26,887 nucleotides of DNA, taken from NCBI GenBank assembly GCA_004151065.3, contig NWUY0300013559.1, positions 1,342 to 28,228 on the forward strand, given 5' to 3'. The position numbers and the translations under genes are program-made. A model generated the notes under the pieces. That model did not search any database. It was given only the letters and a program-made list of their open reading frames with translations, and had not been told where the DNA came from. Below are positions 19,401 to 26,549 of this stretch, in pieces. The first letter of the stretch is position 1. Each line of letters opens with the position of its first letter. This stretch comes from Larix sibirica (taxonomy: Eukaryota; Streptophyta; Pinopsida; Pinales; Pinaceae).

Positions 19401-21917
19401 ATAGCGTTTTGATCTTTCAAGCAATATATGTAGTGTTTCCAAAAAAAATCAGCATCTTGATGTGCCTTGCGCAAGGGCAGTCAAAGAAGGTATTGCCAAA
19501 AGGGAAAGGAATATCTGGATGGGAAAGATAAGTGCTGAGCATCACATAGGATTCTTCACTAAATCTCGAGTCCACACCCAAGTTAGATGTATGGGAAGTA
19601 AAAGAAAAACATAAAAAAATCAGAGGATGAGATAAAGATACTAAAGAAGAAATTGTACACGCCTCCTTGACAAAAGACTGATAAAGTGATTAGAAATTCA
19701 CCTGATTCCTCCAATTTGTAGGAAAATGCTAACAAGGAGATCAAAAGAGACAAAGCATTGCAGAAAGAAAATGTGAATGTTGAAAAGATCATGCTAAGGC
19801 TAAAAAGGAGAACAAAGAAGACAAAGCATCACAGAAAGAAGATGTGAATGTTGAAGAGATCATGTTGTCAGATTCCATTCAAATTTATGAAGGAACCAGA
19901 TGAAAAACAAAGATTGTTCTTCATCCAGGAAAAAGAGCAAGAAGATTAGGTCAGGAAACCCAAAGATGATTCCTGGGTACATATTGGTCCACTCTGCAAG
20001 GATTGTCAACTGCCACACCTAGTTGGATATAGAACCAGGTTATTGACCCCTATGTTATCAAAACTGGACCAGTTACTAAAGTAGTCCACCCAAAAACAGG
20101 AGGTGGATTGAAATCTGTAAAAAACAGACACACAAGCCAATGAACTAGTCCACCCCGAAAATAGGAGGTGGATTGAAATCAGTAATAAAACAGACACAAA
20201 AGCCAATTGACCAAAAAAGACAAAATATTCAATTTATTTTTTGAAAAGTACGTCTTATATTCTGCTTCTATATAAGTACTCTAGGATATAGTGCCCTACT
20301 TCCTGCTGGACCAAGAGATCATAGAAGAACCCAAACTAAAACAATAACTGGATGTACTCTTTAGATACACAATGATACCATCCCAGTCTGAGTCTGTATA
20401 ACCAAGTAACAACACCCCTCCACTACAAAAAAAAATATTTACAATAAAAAATGCAAAATGCAGAGGGATGAGTACAATCCCATGCATGCATAGCAGCATC
20501 TTCCTCCTCTTCTAATAAGGTGTTCCAAGTTTGCTACTTTTACTTGCAAGGCTGTATTAGATAAGTCCTCTAGTATTCTTCTAACTTCTTCAAGCTTTTA
20601 TCTTGTTCCTTCCCAAAAAATTGAAACAGAAGGGCTGCCATAGATAAAAAACGTGTTATATAAAAATACAATTTGACCAGATATATCATATTTCATATTT
20701 CTCCACAAGTTCAAGGACTAAGCTTTGAAACCATCCTAATAAAATGAAGTATTTTCCACCATATATGTAAGCAATATTGACGAAAGAAGGGCACAAATGC
20801 AAAGAAGGTGATAGGAAAAGACTTTAGAAAAGAAAGATTACTGCATTTAAGAAGGCCTCCTCCACTGTAAATATTATTATTAGACCCAAAAAGATTCAAT
20901 ATAATGTTATTAACTTATTTCAGACTTACCTAATGGCCTGTTATATGAGAACACTATATATACTTGTAAGGCAGCTCTCATAAACAAGCCATGACTGCAT
21001 ACACTCTTCTTACAATATCCAATCTATTGTTACCCTAGAGTCTAAAATCTAGGGTTTAACCTACCACACATTTTTTATCTCTATCCCTAATAAATTATAA
21101 TGCCCTAAGCTCTGTTATGGCCCATAAAAGACTTGTGATCATAGCATGTGTAGTACTATAGTGGATTTATTTTACACGCCCCTAACAGAATTAATTATTT
21201 CTACCTGTGGGATGGTTACCTCTATTACCTATTTTGCTTAAGAATAACAAAAGAAGTCATTACCATATTAGCATATATTGATTTCTCTAATACCAATCAC
21301 ATAATTAACTTGAAGAAACAAATTGCAGTGACAGCACCAAGTGTCAAATCAATGGACCAGAACCAATTAAAAATGGAGTTGTGTAAAGATTAGACAATTT
21401 TGACTTTTCTGGTCATTATTGACAGAATCCGGCGATCTAATCTTTGGCCATATCATAATTTTTTATTGTTTAGAAACCATTTTTTATTGCAGAAATGGAT
21501 TCAGCACCCTCAAAAGCCATGTTCCACCCCGATTGTACAATCTCAACACCTTATATGTGTAATTCCAACAATTCCAGCTGGAATTTGGGGGAAAATGGTT
21601 AAAAACGAGACAGAAAAGAGGTCCAAATCGTCACTATTCGATAAAAGAGAGAAAGATTCAAGTTAAACATACCAATCCAATCCATGCCATAAACTTTATA
21701 GCCGTGTGAATTCAATTGCCTTGCAAACCGGGCATATCTCCCACTGAACCATCATCGGGAATTCGAGATTAGATAAAATGAAAGAAATATGGACAACAAA
21801 ATTTCATAACGATGGTAATTTATGTTGTTGATGTAAGCATAATTTATTAAGAAAGAATTGAATCTGAATAATACTTACCTGTGTTCATTAAGACCATGCA
21901 AAATAACTACTATTGCC
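13056..21917 (-). CDS. Plant monoacylglycerol lipase / caffeoylshikimate esterase-like alpha/beta hydrolase (5' end missing)
   Basis: Six exons (21917-21879, 21743-21673, 14188-14124, 13998-13909, 13652-13560, 13463-13056) join in frame to ~254 residues ending at TAG-type stop position 13056. In visible numbering they show the oxyanion motif HGLNEH (7-12), GHGGSDGLHG (37-46), the nucleophile elbow GHSTGG (Ser80), a lid-type region with SRDP and YSDPLVYTG, HGTTDTVTDP (Asp199) and GLLHDLLFEPER (His229). The complete triad argues for a working enzyme that hydrolyses ester bonds of glycerolipids or related acyl esters. Substrate cannot be told from sequence alone, as plant family members include monoacylglycerol lipases and a lignin-pathway esterase. 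The N-terminal exon(s) were not found up to 26887. The 7.5-kb intron full of transposons is typical of conifers. Confidence 0.88.
13560..13652 (-). CDS. Hydrolase exon e
   Basis: 93 bp, 31 codons, acceptor TCTAAAG|GCA and donor GGG|GTAAGA. It encodes a segment with VVITSPALRVRPAHPVFG, the strand and loop leading into the lid domain in this family. The pyrimidine tract of the acceptor is weak but the join is in frame on both sides. Confidence 0.85.
13909..13998 (-). CDS. Hydrolase exon d (nucleophile elbow)
   Basis: 90 bp, exactly 30 codons, between CACAG|AAG and AAG|GTACTC. It encodes KAFLEKVKSENPSIPC then FLFGHSTGGAIILK. The Ser of GHSTGG (codon at 13935-13933) is the predicted nucleophile. 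Confidence 0.9.
14124..14188 (-). CDS. Hydrolase exon c (GHGGSDGLHG)
   Basis: 65 bp. The acceptor is TTGTTGTTGCAG|GTCACGG and the donor ACA|GTACAT. It encodes HGGSDGLHGYVPSLDQ then AIADT, with the Gly-His-Gly-Gly-Ser-Asp motif conserved in plant family members. The first Gly codon is split with exon b. The acceptor is duplicated 34 bp upstream in the intron. Confidence 0.88.
14185..14252 (-). repeat. 34-bp tandem duplication covering the exon c 3' splice site
   Basis: The block from TGACCTGCAACAAC at 14185-14218 is repeated at 14219-14252 with two differences. On the minus strand this yields two consecutive GTTGCAG|GTCA acceptors 34 bp apart, each with the same upstream sequence. Only the one next to 14188 keeps the reading frame. 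Confidence 0.9.
14561..15007. repeat. 220-bp tandem duplication in the large intron
   Basis: TGAGACATAAGATTACA occurs at 14581 and 14801. Alignment runs from 14561/14781 through GTTTGTAAGCTCA and TGTTATA at 14774/15001. Units differ by scattered substitutions and small indels (offset drifts from 220 to 227). There is no coding potential. Confidence 0.9.
15008..15400 (+). mobile_element. LTR-like promoter region and leader upstream of gag remnant
   Basis: A TATA-like TTATAAATAGGGG at about 15101-15113 is followed by a CT-rich start-site region and polyadenylation-like words, then ~280 bp later by a gag-like start at 15401. This layout fits an LTR plus leader. Exact LTR ends and a primer-binding site were not identified. 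Confidence 0.4.
15401..15583 (+). pseudogene. LTR-retrotransposon gag N-terminus remnant
   Basis: ATG at 15401 opens MFKTRSQSYATTEELEESF, a basic then acidic-helical start typical of plant Ty3-type gag proteins. There is an in-frame TAG at codon 27 (15479-15481) and a terminal TAA at 15581. With stops removed the frame is 60 codons long, and coding-like sequence continues in other frames to about 15780. Assignment to gag rests on the N-terminal pattern and the promoter-like region upstream. Confidence 0.45.
15584..16030. other. Decayed element DNA between gag and BED remnants
   Basis: No intact frame. The minus-strand frame at 15478-15750 and fragments near 15720-15960 have no recognisable motif. 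Likely continuation of the gag remnant on the left and of the hAT remnant on the right. Confidence 0.4.
16059..16240 (+). pseudogene. hAT-type transposase BED zinc finger remnant
   Basis: The plus frame from 16059 reads DTFWQYGEPKYETNRQ, then a Cys-x2-Cys pair (codons at 16116 and 16125, SCKLCGK), a TGA stop at 16143, then GIIHLKYHLARIPWHD with His codons at 16167 and 16188. This is the BED-finger layout of plant hAT-like proteins (aromatic W-x-Y-G, C-x2-C, LKYHLA-xIP-xHD). The stop falls where a GG pair is usual, a one-base change. Coding-like sequence in a shifted frame continues to about 16390. The rest of the transposase is absent. Confidence 0.75.
16495..17028 (+). mobile_element. Ty3-type retrotransposon 5' LTR (left boundary uncertain)
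   Basis: It ends ...ATGGATCA one base before a canonical primer-binding site, giving the expected CA terminus. The segment from 16732 on is repeated at 17514 (AACTAACCA, CCTTTTGGCGTTTCATCTTC, AGGGTT, GGCCTCATT). The left end is not fixed because the second copy begins only at the equivalent of 16732. The LTR could start anywhere from about 16390 to 16500. Confidence 0.6.
17030..17041 (+). other. Primer-binding site, initiator-Met tRNA type
   Basis: TGGTATCAGAGC is the standard site of plant LTR retrotransposons primed by initiator methionine tRNA. It lies one base after the CA that ends the LTR. Confidence 0.9.
17110..17512 (+). pseudogene. Ty3-type gag remnant, cut off at an N
   Basis: The frame through ATG 17241 encodes ...FKVQVNLDILVFEG then DADALEKWLNLLEGYFSVQN and ends HVKYWWET at 17512. 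It matches the N-terminal half of Ty3-type retrotransposon gag domains (K/F-x-VPxFDG, W-L-x2-E-x-F, WWE). The same frame is coding-like back to about 17110 with two stops (near 17190 and 17229), so the 17241 ATG is probably internal. Just after WWET an N and an unrelated LTR-like sequence follow, so the rest of gag and all of pol are missing. Confidence 0.75.
17513..17513. other. Single ambiguous base (N) at gag/LTR junction
   Basis: The N lies exactly where gag sequence ends and the second LTR copy begins. This coincidence suggests a joined or collapsed assembly path as much as a real internal deletion. Confidence 0.95.
17514..17770 (+). mobile_element. Second, partial LTR copy
   Basis: Collinear with 16732 to about 16990: AACTAACCACAACGGGGCCC, then CCTTTTGGCGTTTCATCTTC, GATGTTTAGG, GGCCTCATT and CTCAGAGAT. 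Divergence rises toward the right end and no terminal CA or flanking polypurine tract is clear. It lacks the first part of the LTR. Confidence 0.7.
17771..18625. other. No gene recognised
   Basis: A minus frame at 17864-18088 is Lys- and Ser-rich low complexity and a minus frame at 18217-18426 matches nothing I know. Neither has supporting context. Treated as unassigned intron sequence. Confidence 0.4.
18626..19448 (+). pseudogene. LINE (non-LTR retrotransposon) 3' end with zf-RVT remnant
   Basis: A frame from about 18780 reads W...FKYKVWVWLLLQQELIVKSG and then, after a one-base frameshift near 18940, DSTCALCENDETVEHVF-stop-RCDAQMFWTWY. The spacing C-x2-C-x7-H-x4-C (codons at 18951, 18960, 18984, 18999) is that of the zinc-binding domain found after reverse transcriptase in plant LINEs and LINE-derived genes. 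A TAG at 18993 interrupts it. Downstream non-coding sequence ends in eight A at 19441-19448, the likely poly(A) tail. The element is 5'-truncated, as usual for LINEs. The start is approximate. Confidence 0.7.
19734..19875. repeat. 71-bp tandem duplication (coding-like)
   Basis: AAGGAGA...AGACAAAGCA...AGAAAGAA and ATGTGAATGTTGAA recur at 19734 and 19805. In each unit the same frame reads a K-E-N-x-K/E-D-K-A-x-Q-K-E-x-V-N-V-E type peptide. The present 71-bp offset breaks the frame between units, implying an original 72-bp unit that lost a base. Confidence 0.8.
20082..20209. repeat. 64-bp tandem duplication
   Basis: TAGTCCACCC begins at 20082 and TAGTCCACCC again at 20146. Both are followed by AGGAGGTGGATTGAAATC and AACAGACACA...AGCCAAT. 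The minus-strand frame at 20006-20206 is explained by this repeat. Confidence 0.9.
20250..20418 (-). pseudogene. Ty1/copia RNase H remnant
   Basis: The minus frame encodes LLGYTDSDWDG, KSTSSYCFSLGSSMISWSSRK, then after a stop (20296) G-T-I-S, another stop and a degraded A-E-Y. The usual order is GYTDSDWAG...RKSTSGYCF...ISWSSKKQ...STAEAEY, the RNase H region of copia polyproteins. Both stops fall at positions normally holding Gln and Leu. Upstream sequence (20419-20499) is not copia, so only this piece was kept or transferred. Confidence 0.85.
20478..20609 (-). repeat. Inverted-repeat arm, left (copy of 22610-22743)
   Basis: The reverse complement of 20609-20478 aligns with 22610-22743. Shared words include ACAAGATAAAA, CTAGAGGACTTATCTAAT, TTGCAAG, AAAAGTAGCA and CATGGGA. 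By eye about 85 percent of positions agree over the first 90 bp. Both copies can be read as a Glu/Leu-rich coiled-coil-like peptide with frameshifts, so they are remnants of one element family. Confidence 0.8.
20610..21672. other. Intron sequence, LTR-like promoter word only
   Basis: No coding remnant recognised. A TATA-like ACTATATATAC at 20952-20962 is followed by a stretch resembling the R/U5 part of a copia-type LTR (to about 21070), but no boundary could be set. The plus frame at 21400-21666 abuts exon b and looks fortuitous. Confidence 0.35.
21673..21743 (-). CDS. Hydrolase exon b
   Basis: 71 bp between acceptor TTCAG|T and donor ATTG|GTATGT. It encodes SGRYARFARQLNSHGYKVYG then MDWIG, the segment after the oxyanion motif in this family. 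The intron to exon a is only 135 bp, while the next intron downstream is about 7.5 kb. Confidence 0.88.
21879..21917 (-). CDS. Hydrolase exon a (oxyanion motif)
   Basis: 39 bp. It follows a pyrimidine-rich acceptor (TTTCTTTTTTCAG) and ends at donor AG|GTAAGT. It encodes AIVVILHGLNEH, the beta strand and HGxxEH oxyanion region typical of plant monoacylglycerol lipases. It starts with one base completing a split codon, so an upstream exon must exist. Confidence 0.85.
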
Positions 21918-22088
21918 CTGAAAAAAGAAATTAAACAAAGTTAGCAGCCCTTGAATTCAAATTTAATAGGAAAATAGGCCAGAAAACAGGAAATCACGTC
22001 CTAATATATAAATAAAGAATAACATGACCACTAACTCACTAATAAACAACTACATACAACAAGATATGAATTTATCAACAAAATTAAA

Positions 22089-22202
22089 CTTCTCAAGCAT
22101 ATTGATAGAATAAATCTCTGTAATCGTGATTTGACAAATTCAGAACTTTTCAAGCGTATTGATAGAATAAATCTTTGTAATCGATTTGACAAATTTGCAA
22201 TG
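22089..22202. repeat. 57-bp tandem duplication
   Basis: CTTCTCAAGCATATTGATAG at 22089 and CTTTTCAAGCGTATTGATAG at 22146 are both followed by AATAAATCT and TTTGACAAATT. Two units. Confidence 0.9.
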
Positions 22203-22328
22203 GTAGGTTTTGAGTTTTGATCATTATGTTCTCCATATGCCTACTTGTTGATAAGGGGTTCATTTTTTCTTGAGACTATTTTCTAGCAATCTCCTTATAG
22301 ATTCATTGATGAAAAGTTCAGTTCTTCC

Positions 22329-22720
22329 ATGACCAGATCCAACCACACTCATAACCACATCCACAGGACTCATACTACTTTTTTCCTCGAACAGAGTTCT
22401 GATGACCTTGAATTTTCAATGTTCAAGAATAATGTTTCTCATTTGGAGACTGAATATTTCAGGGCTCTCCTTCACAGATTTGGCATGTCCCCTAGACCTC
22501 AAGGTAATAAGGTTGGATCCTTTGGTGGGAATCTGCCATCTGCAAAACAATGGAAGTTATGCATGGATGGGGAAGAATAGTGGCACGAAACCAGAAGCGA
22601 GAAGTTAAAGCAACAAGATAAAATCTTGAAGAGGTTAGAAGATTCCTAGAGGACTTATCTAATGCCCCGTTGCAAGAAAAAGTAGCAGAATTAGAAGAGA
22701 AGAGAAGATACTGCTAGGGG
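22329..22720 (+). pseudogene. Coiled-coil-like coding remnant of unknown element
   Basis: Plus frame from ATG 22329 gives 83 residues to a TAG at 22578-22580, then continues in the same frame as EKLKQQDKILKRLEDS before another stop. A neighbouring frame then carries EEVRRFLEDLSNAPLQEKV. Regular Leu/Ile spacing suggests a coiled coil. Its last ~130 bp recur inverted at 20478-20609. It is probably a gag-like or structural ORF of a decayed element, not a host gene. The family was not recognised. Confidence 0.35.
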
Positions 22721-22743
22721 TGCATGGGAATGTGCTCATTTCC
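22610..22743 (+). repeat. Inverted-repeat arm, right (copy of 20478-20609)
   Basis: Partner of the left arm, in opposite orientation and about 2.0 kb away. Exons a and b of the hydrolase (21673-21917) lie between the arms. Confidence 0.8.
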
Positions 22744-23520
22744 AGTAGATTAGGAAGGTCATGAAGCTCCAAGTTTAATTTCCCTAAGAGAAAGAACACT
22801 CCAAAGTGGTTCCTTGGCTTATGAAGACTTGGGTTGCTGGAGGAAGTCTTTCCACAAGTTAAGCACATGTTTGGGAATCACTTTCAGAATTTATTCTCAC
22901 CTTATGTGTTCACTGACAGGGTTGTGGAGGCTAGGAACAAATGCTATAAATGTATCCCAACAAAGGTTTCTTTTATAGACAAGGACAGGTTGAACAATAA
23001 AACCTCCAAAGAACTGGTAAATCTTGCTGGAAATTTCACTGGAATGACACTTCAATGCAATTCAAAATTTTCACCTCTTTCTAGAAAGTTCCTCAAATCT
23101 TAACCATATAATTTTTTTCCCTAGAACTGTCATAAATTAAAGTACAAAAAGAAATGGAAAAAGTACAATAATTCACTTTCAAACAGCCCTAAACTTCCTA
23201 GCAATTGAGGAGAAAAGACACCAACCAATGAAAAAAGTTTTCGGACCTTCTAGGGGAACCTATCAATCAATATTCATTGAAAATGTACTTTTAGAGTAGA
23301 AATAACATAAGTATTACAGCAATAAAATCAGTCCCTTTATCCTCTTCTTTAGATGTAAAATCATGTAATAATTTGTCTTTTTACTTATGTCCAATCAGCA
23401 AGATCATAAATAGCAAAATATGAAGAACACTTGTAGCTGAAAATCAAATATAAAATTGACACAAGATATGTATGGCTGGAAACTTCTTATATAAGCTCAA
23501 TGATGAAGTACACACCTTAG
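22744..23520. other. No gene recognised
   Basis: The plus frame at 22834-23103 is a short run of 89 codons with no motif, possibly continuing the coiled-coil remnant. The rest is AT-rich sequence. No hydrolase N-terminal exon was identified on the minus strand here. Confidence 0.4.
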
Positions 23521-24130
23521 CCTTCTCTCAAGGCTACAAAATGCATCCATGCAAAATGCTCTAGCTAAGGCAAATCGTCAAACCCTAGCCCCACCAAGAG
23601 AACAAGTGCGAAAATCTCTCCAACACTATATCCAAGGCAAGACGTCCTCCTATTCTCTTCTTCTTCACAAGTCCACCATAGGGTTTTTCTCCCAAAACCC
23701 TTGTATCCAATCTCCAAGGGTAAAACCCTAACCCTAGAACTCCAAGATGCTCCAAGAAACTCCAAAGAAACTCCAAAGAAACCAAGAAATCCTAGCACCC
23801 AAGAGAGAGAGAAAGAAAAACAAGTCAAGACTAGAGAGAGAGAAAAAACAACTTGTGTGCTCATCTTCTAGGCCACATCTCTACACATGGGTGAGAAAGA
23901 ATGAACACAAGTCATATTAATGAAAGACTCTCTCCTTCCTCTATTTATATAAGAGGCAAGGAAGGCCAACAATATTATGTGGGCACAATCCCTTACAAGC
24001 AACCAACATGAGCCCTTGTAGGCCACACAAGTGAGATGTTCACTCTAGGGTACAAGTGTAATGCTCCAATGATGAGTTGCCCACATTAAGGACTACAAGG
24101 TGATGTAGCTAAACAAGGAAAGTCCACACC
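23521..24130 (-). mobile_element. LTR-like promoter and leader region, minus strand
   Basis: On the minus strand a strong TATA box, CTTATATAAATAGAGG (around 23941-23955), is followed by a CT-rich initiator region, a leader rich in CTCTCTC, and GGTTAGGGTTTTA-like words (23723-23736). This is the look of an LTR's R/U5 part or a plant promoter. No LTR ends, PBS or downstream gag were identified. The overlapping minus frames (23565-23864) are hydrophobic low-complexity and not called genes. Confidence 0.4.
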
Positions 24131-24480
24131 ACTCCACCGTGAGCCTCCATGAACTCATCTATCCTCCAAAGCAAAGTACTCCAATGGGTAAGCTACCGAC
24201 TGCAAGAACACTATCAAAGCCCCAGCCATCCCCAAGCCATCTACAATCCACCGAATAGGAATCCAAGCTGCCACATTTCATCTAGGGCTTGAATCCCTCC
24301 TCCATGATGCACAATACTCCACATACCTCAGAGGTCGTGTTACCCCTCAATTTGCAGGTTAATGCAAGGATTGAAGAAGATGATGATGAACCAAAGATCT
24401 ATACTTGCGAGGCTTCTTCAAACAAAATTTTGAAGTCTTATTGTCATCATTGTATCTATTTGTCCATGGTCATTTTGTAA
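24131..24480. other. No gene recognised
   Basis: A short plus frame ending at 24480 contains an acidic NARIEEDDDEPKIYTCEA stretch. It is too short and without context to assign. Could be part of the adjacent element. Confidence 0.35.
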
Positions 24481-25800
24481 AATATTGTAAAAAGTGAGAT
24501 AGCACTTGTAGTTGTTTATAAAGGGTCAATTTGTAATGTATAGCAAGTCTAACTATGACAATTGTACTCTGCAAGTGACTCATGAGTTTTTTTTTATTGA
24601 GAAAGGTTTATATCCTTATAATCTAAATCTTTCGAAGTTTTTTCACTTGGCAAAATCCTCCAAATCTGTGAGCACATTCAAATGCATCTTACCTTAATCG
24701 TTGAGCTTTCTTGGCCCTTGGTTTAGTACGTCTCACTTTGAGTCACTATGGACATGTGTCAAGTCAGTCCTAGTTAGATACTTTTAGGAGTCCCTCTTAC
24801 ACTTGGTCATAACTATTAAGCTATGTTGGTGGTTAAAACATAAGTTGGATGGTTAGAGGTGCCTTTACCTAGCTCAAACATTGGGTTTAATAATCTTTTT
24901 CTCAATTACCTTTTAAAACCTAATTCCCCTTTCCTCATATTAGACCTCCAAAATATTTTTATGTAGTCACATTTATCCATGCAAGACACTTGGACACCTC
25001 ATACCCTAGCTTTGGGAACAGTTATCTTTTGACAAAATGCCCAAAATTGTGCCATCTCAATGCACCATTAGATGTAGAGTGGCCCGAGATTTCTGAAAAG
25101 TGGTTATAAATTTATAATTGAAAATCTAATAAATATTGAGGAAGTTAGCAATTCCATAACTATCATTTAAAGATCCGCCCTATAGTTTTTTCACACTTTC
25201 CATCCTTATCTAGAAAATTCCCTCTCCTAACCAATTTGTCCCTCCTTTAACTAATTCATCCCCTCTTCTAGTGAGGTGCACTCTTTTTTTGACTTGTCAA
25301 ACTATTTGTTATATCCACCTCATTACTTTATTAATTTTTTACCATGTCTAGAGAAAGTAAAGTCTAGTTTACTTAGTTTAGAGTATATCTAGGGTTTTAG
25401 ACAAAGAAATAATCTTTTAGTGAAGAGGTAGTTAGATCTCCAGTCCTATATAAAGAGACTACCACTCTCATTTTCATTGTTGTTAATTGGCTTTGAGAAC
25501 TTTATTATCAATAATAAGGCTTTGGAGGAAAAATTTTAGAGACTCTTCTTTGATGTGTGGCATTCTTTCTTACTTCAAGATTCAAGTTGGAGGTGATGTT
25601 ATGGTAACCTTGGTAGCTTTGTTATTTATTTTCTTTTTCTTGGGCCATTGATAGGGTAGTATTTCCTTGTTGGGGGAGGAAGATTATGAGTTAATTTCCA
25701 TGCTCTTCTTCCTTGTTACCTTGCATTAAAGGGTGTTATTTTTTGCATTTTTACCATTGTTTGGATTGTGCAAAAATAACCCCTATGTGTAGCGTACACC
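24481..25800 (+). mobile_element. LTR-like region with TATA box, plus strand
   Basis: CCTATATAAAGAGACTACC at 25446-25464 is a good plant TATA context. It is followed by a start-site-like ACTCTCATTTTC and, about 50 bp on, by AATAATAAGG. The ~900 bp upstream are non-coding. The layout U3-TATA-R fits a solo LTR or LTR fragment, but neither terminal nor a second copy was found in the window. Confidence 0.3.
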
Positions 25801-26460
25801 TCGAAAAAGCACAGGAGAGAGCTTTTCCTTCCCCTAGAGATCTCTTGCAAGCATCTTCAACTCACCAAGTAGATTGAGGTTAGCATAAGCAATGTCTTTC
25901 TTTTGGTGAATTTTTCAAGTAAGGCCCTCTAAGTTAGTCGTTGTTGGTCAATGACCCCATGCCCTAGATTGTGTTTGCATAAAAAAAATTACGAAGGCAT
26001 AAAAAACAAATTTACAACTCATTTCTTGCTCATTAAAATTAAATATTTTATCTTCAAGTTGGTTATTAATTTTCTAAAGTTTTGGAGATTAATTGTTAAA
26101 AAAATCACCATCAACAAAAAATTGGTAGGGTGTCTGGAATATAATTTCTCGATATCATTATGGAAAAAATTGGAAAAAATCGACATACTGGAGCAAGCAT
26201 TAAAAGATACAAAATAAGTTCATTTCCTTAAAGTTTTTAAACATATAAACCAACGACAACATCAAAAAAACACATGGTAACATAAATATAGGAAAAACTA
26301 ATATATATGTAGTGGATGACAAATAAAAAATGATACATCAGAGTCAATACTAAATCCTAAACCCTAATAGTTTTCCAACCAAGGACTCAAAAATGGACAA
26401 CCAATGCTAAATTAACATCAAATAAATAAATGTATCTCATCATCATGAGTCATCTACAAT
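25801..26460. other. No gene recognised
   Basis: The plus frame at 25951-26217 has 88 codons but is dominated by Lys, Ile, Phe and Leu as expected of AT-rich non-coding DNA. It shows no motif and is not called a gene. Confidence 0.45.
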
Positions 26461-26549
26461 GACAATCTAGTGGCTAGTTATCCCGGAGAATCAATGACCT
26501 CTCCCCCTTTTACGGGAAAAGGTCATGGGTCGTTTTCCACGAGAAGTTC

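Larger units (their letters stand above)
19449..20220 (+). pseudogene. Unidentified coding-like remnant with internal duplications
   Basis: Several plus-strand open stretches (about 19450-19614, 19734-19910, 19960-20070) have Lys/Glu-rich, protein-like composition, but stops and frameshifts break them. It begins directly after the LINE poly(A). No family was recognised. Two tandem duplications lie inside it. It may be the interior of another decayed element, perhaps belonging with the copia remnant that follows, although that reads on the other strand. Confidence 0.3.

Noticed and set aside
20006-20206. 66-residue minus-strand ORF
   Set aside because: Produced by the 64-bp tandem duplication. 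No family resemblance.
23723-23736. AAACCCTAACCCTA telomere-like words
   Set aside because: Only about two units, common in plant promoters and leaders, with no array.
23565-23864. 99-residue minus-strand ORF with a hydrophobic start resembling a signal peptide
   Set aside because: Composition follows CT-rich leader sequence with simple repeats (TTTGGAGTTTCTT twice). There is no domain and it lies downstream of an LTR-like TATA box.
25951-26217. 88-residue plus-strand ORF
   Set aside because: Residue use is what AT-rich non-coding DNA gives. No motif or context.
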